Part shown: piece by piece, positions 12,465-14,355 of the stretch
Position numbering within the stretch: position 1 is the stretch's first letter
Layout of the letters: every line of letters begins with the position of its first letter
DNA from: Xanthobacteraceae bacterium
Lineage (GTDB): Bacteria > Pseudomonadota > Alphaproteobacteria > Rhizobiales > Xanthobacteraceae
Direction of reading: 5' to 3'
Assembly (NCBI GenBank): GCA_030037105.1
Contig: JASHRY010000371.1
Coordinates: 1 to 14,355, forward strand
DNA length: 14,355 nt
Made by a program: the position numbers and the translations under genes
The notes under the pieces: generated by a model
Database searches by the model: none
The model's input: the letters and a program-made list of their open reading frames with translations, nothing else
What the model was told of the DNA's origin: nothing

Positions 12465-13952
12465 ATGCGAACGATCGCGGAGCTGCTTCGTTGGCGGGCG
12501 CGGCGCCATCCGTCGCTGCCGGCTGTCTGGTTCGAGGGAAAGTCGCAGAGCTTCGGCGAACTCGACGAATCGAGTTCGCAGCTCGCCGCGGCCCTGGTTG
12601 AGCGGCTCGGCCTCGCGCCGGGCGACCGCGTCGCCATTATCGACAAGAACAGCGCCGTTTTTATCGAATTGCTGTTCGCTCTCGACAAGGCCGGACTGGT
12701 CGCGGCGCCGCTCAACTGGCGGCTCACGCCGCGCGAGGTGAAAGAGATCATCGACGACATCAAACCGCAGCTGACCATCGCCGGCGGCGAGTTCGCCGCG
12801 CACGGCGTCGGCCTTAACGCGCCGACGATGAGGTTCGAAGACCTGCCGCGCGGCGGCAAGGATCCGATGCGCGACGTGGACGGCGCGGTGACCTGGCAGT
12901 TCTGCACCTCGGGCACGACCGGCCTTCCCAAGGGGGCGATGCTGACCGGCTGGAACGTGCTCAATACTGGGCTTTGCCTGGCGATCGAGATGCCGGAAAT
13001 GCGCGAAGGCGGACGAGCGCTGGGCTGCTTGCCGATGTTCCACATCGGGGGTGCCGGATGGCCGATCTGGGCCATGCAGGCCGGATCGACCGTCGTCATC
13101 GTGCGCGACACCGCACCGGATTTGCTGCTGCGGACCATCGTGGAGCAGAGGATCGAGGCCGCGCTGCTGGTGCCGACGATGATGCTGCTCCTGACCGAGT
13201 TGCCGCAATCGCGCACTGCCGATTTCTCGGCGCTCAGGCACATCATCTACGGCACGGCGCCGATCTCGCCCGACCTGCTGCGTCGCTCGGTCGAGACGTT
13301 CAAGTGCCGCTTCTCGCAGCTCTACGGGCTCACCGAGACGACGGGTCCGTTCACCGCGCTCACTCACGAGCATCACGTCGGCGAGCGGCTGTTGTCCTGC
13401 GGCCGGCCGATGTTCGGCGCGCGCGTGCGCGTCGTCGACGCCGACGACCGCGATCTGCCGCCCTACGAGGTCGGCGAGGTCGTGTACCAGGGGGAGAGCC
13501 TGATGGCCGGTTACTGGGCGCGCGCGGAGGCGACGGCGGACGCCATGCGCGGCGGCTGGTTCCACACCGGCGATGCCGGTTACATGGACGAGGACGGTTT
13601 CATCTTCCTCAAGGACCGCATCAAGGATGTGATCGTGTCCGGCGGCGAGAACGTCTATCCGGTGGAAGTCGAAGCCTTGCTCATGAGCCATCCGGAAATT
13701 CTCGAATGCGCCGTCATCGGCGTGCCCGATCCGAAATGGGGCGAGGCCGTGAAGGCGGTGGTGGTCAGGCGCGCCGGCGCAAGGCTGACCGAGGCGGCGC
13801 TGATCGAATGGAGCCGCGACCGGCTCGCCGGCTACAAACGGCCGCGCTCGGTCGACTTCGCCGACACGTTGCCGCGCAACGCCAGCGGCAAGCTCCTTAA
13901 GCGTGTGTTGCGTGAGCCGTATTGGGCGGGCCACGCGCGGAGAATCAATTAG
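12465..13952 (+). CDS. AMP-forming acyl-CoA synthetase (ANL superfamily)
   Basis: 495 residues, complete. It activates a carboxylic acid with ATP to the acyl-AMP and then to the CoA thioester. Motifs in order: the P-loop FCTSGTTGLPKGAML (146-160), LPMFHIGG (189-196) in the substrate pocket, IYGTAPIS (261-268), YGLTET (287-292), GWFHTGDAGYMDEDGF (364-379), LKDRIKDVIVSGGENVYP (382-399), and the C-terminal catalytic lysine K476 in NASGKLLKR. The AGAGAGG-like site (GGAGAGGAG) about nine bases before the ATG supports the start. It closely resembles long-chain fatty-acid/cyclohexanecarboxylate/benzoate-type ligases, so substrate class cannot be assigned from motifs. As last gene of the operon it would provide the acyl-CoA substrate for the DpgC-like enzyme. 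Confidence 0.93.
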   Translation: MRTIAELLRWRARRHPSLPAVWFEGKSQSFGELDESSSQLAAALVERLGLAPGDRVAIIDKNSAVFIELLFALDKAGLVAAPLNWRLTPREVKEIIDDIKPQLTIAGGEFAAHGVGLNAPTMRFEDLPRGGKDPMRDVDGAVTWQFCTSGTTGLPKGAMLTGWNVLNTGLCLAIEMPEMREGGRALGCLPMFHIGGAGWPIWAMQAGSTVVIVRDTAPDLLLRTIVEQRIEAALLVPTMMLLLTELPQSRTADFSALRHIIYGTAPISPDLLRRSVETFKCRFSQLYGLTETTGPFTALTHEHHVGERLLSCGRPMFGARVRVVDADDRDLPPYEVGEVVYQGESLMAGYWARAEATADAMRGGWFHTGDAGYMDEDGFIFLKDRIKDVIVSGGENVYPVEVEALLMSHPEILECAVIGVPDPKWGEAVKAVVVRRAGARLTEAALIEWSRDRLAGYKRPRSVDFADTLPRNASGKLLKRVLREPYWAGHARRIN

Positions 13953-14256
13953 CGGGCGGGGCCGGCGAAGACCGCCTGGGCATTGCCAAACGGCTTGACA
14001 ATGAATTCGTCGGCACAGGAACGGAAGCCATGAAGGTCGCCCTTCGAAGATTTCGCCGGCGCACTCGTTGATGAGCTGGAGAAGCCGGCGCATTCCCATC
14101 GGCGTTTTACGGTCGGCTATTAGAGCGGGATGACTTATCTTCGAGTCATCATCCCGCTCTAGAGCATGTTTCGGCCGGATTGAATCGAGGGGGATTCACG
14201 TGGCGGGGCCGATGAGCGAGTCTACAGGCATTGATTCGCTTTGGGGAGCGGGAGCG
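13953..14256. other. gene-poor tail between the ligase and the IS630-type gene
   Basis: 304 bp without a convincing intact gene. The first ~150 bp contain short codon-like stretches on both strands, each broken by a frame change. On the minus strand one ends ADEFIVKPFGNAQAVFAGPA and stops at 13949. On the plus strand another reads EDFAGALVDELEKPAHSHRR before a stop near 14120. This may be an eroded gene or chance in GC-rich DNA. The second half holds the palindrome at 14121-14161 and the left flank of the IS-type gene. Confidence 0.5.
14121..14161. repeat. intergenic palindrome TAGAGCGGGATGA...TCATCCCGCTCTA
   Basis: Perfect 13-bp arms around a 15-base centre that can pair further (TGACT/AGTCA) with a 3-base bulge. 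Palindromes with this TAGAGCGGGATGA sequence recall dispersed intergenic repeats of Rhizobiales genomes. It lies about 170 bp after the ligase stop and could also end that transcript, although no U-tract follows. Confidence 0.7.
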
Positions 14257-14355
14257 ATGCCGAGGGCCTATTCTGCGGACATGAGGGCGCGTGTGATTGG
14301 GCGTGTAGAAAGCGGCGCTTCGCGGCGGGAGGCGGCCGAACATTATGAGGTCAGT
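14257..14355 (+). CDS. IS630-type transposase, N-terminal part, cut by the window end
   Basis: 33 residues are visible before the window ends: MPRAYSADMRARVIG..ESGASRREAAEHYEVS. This is the typical beginning of IS630-family transposases (MxRxYSxDLRxRV, then the first helix-turn-helix ESGASRREAAERFxVS). GGGGAG lies eight bases before the ATG. In-frame starts at 14212 (ATG) and 14200 (GTG) are also open, so the exact start is uncertain. Whether the element is intact or where its terminal repeat lies cannot be seen; GAATC-GAGGGG-GATTC at 14182-14197 is a small dyad in the flank. Confidence 0.75.
   Translation, partial: MPRAYSADMRARVIGRVESGASRREAAEHYEVS

Noticed and set aside
12414..14099. 561-codon minus-strand open frame opposite the acyl-CoA ligase
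   Set aside because: Opposite a gene with a complete set of ANL motifs; the translation is composition-biased and has no domain features. Only its first ~20 residues are considered in the eroded-gene finding.
1..14355. CRISPR arrays, tRNA or rRNA genes, known riboswitches
   Set aside because: No regularly spaced repeats, tRNA-like cloverleaf with a CCA-side pattern, or rRNA sequence was seen in reading both strands; a covariance-model search was not possible.

Overview
This is a GC-rich window that looks like a chromosome segment of an alphaproteobacterium. Hyphomicrobiales (Bradyrhizobium/Xanthobacteraceae-like) is the likely order, because of the DUF882 protein, the fdsGBACD gene order, the TAGAGCGGGATGA-type intergenic palindrome and the IS630-type transposase start. 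This placement comes from recognising families, not from a database search.

Layout. (1) 141-1901 (+): an exported DUF882/M15-like protein with a long alanine-rich C-terminal extension. (2) 1957-3950 (-): three genes that may form one short unit: a lone ModE-type winged-helix regulator, an enoyl-CoA hydratase/isomerase-family protein that has lost the crotonase glutamates but keeps the Eci2-type glutamate, and an HSDL2-like short-chain dehydrogenase. (3) 4179-10189 (-): a complete NAD-dependent, molybdenum formate dehydrogenase operon in the canonical order fdsG-fdsB-fdsA-fdhD(fdsC)-fdsD, with tight spacing, overlaps and good ribosome binding sites. (4) 10190-10582: a divergent intergenic region with an AT-rich island in front of fdsG, an 8-bp inverted repeat, and a promoter candidate for the opposite operon. 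(5) 10583-13952 (+): a three-gene operon encoding a DpgC-like cofactor-free dioxygenase, an FlK-type hotdog thioesterase and an AMP-forming acyl-CoA ligase. (6) 13953-14355: a gene-poor tail with a 13-bp-arm palindrome, then the 5' end of an IS630-type transposase cut by the window edge.

How the genes work together. The fds operon oxidises formate to CO2 and passes electrons through Fe-S clusters and FMN to NAD+. FdhD sulfurates the bis-MGD cofactor and FdsD assists assembly. The ModE-type protein next door is a plausible regulator of this molybdoenzyme. The divergent operon looks like a CoA-thioester module. The ligase would activate an (aryl)acetic acid, the DpgC homolog would oxygenate the acyl-CoA and release CoA, and the thioesterase would hydrolyse a stalled or toxic CoA ester. 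Its true substrate cannot be read from the sequence.

The two most unusual observations are these. FdsA has lost all three cysteines of its His(Cys)3 [4Fe-4S] site by gap-free substitution while every other cluster ligand set is intact. A DpgC-type dioxygenase, best known from glycopeptide-antibiotic clusters, sits with a ligase and an FlK-type thioesterase and without any polyketide synthase.
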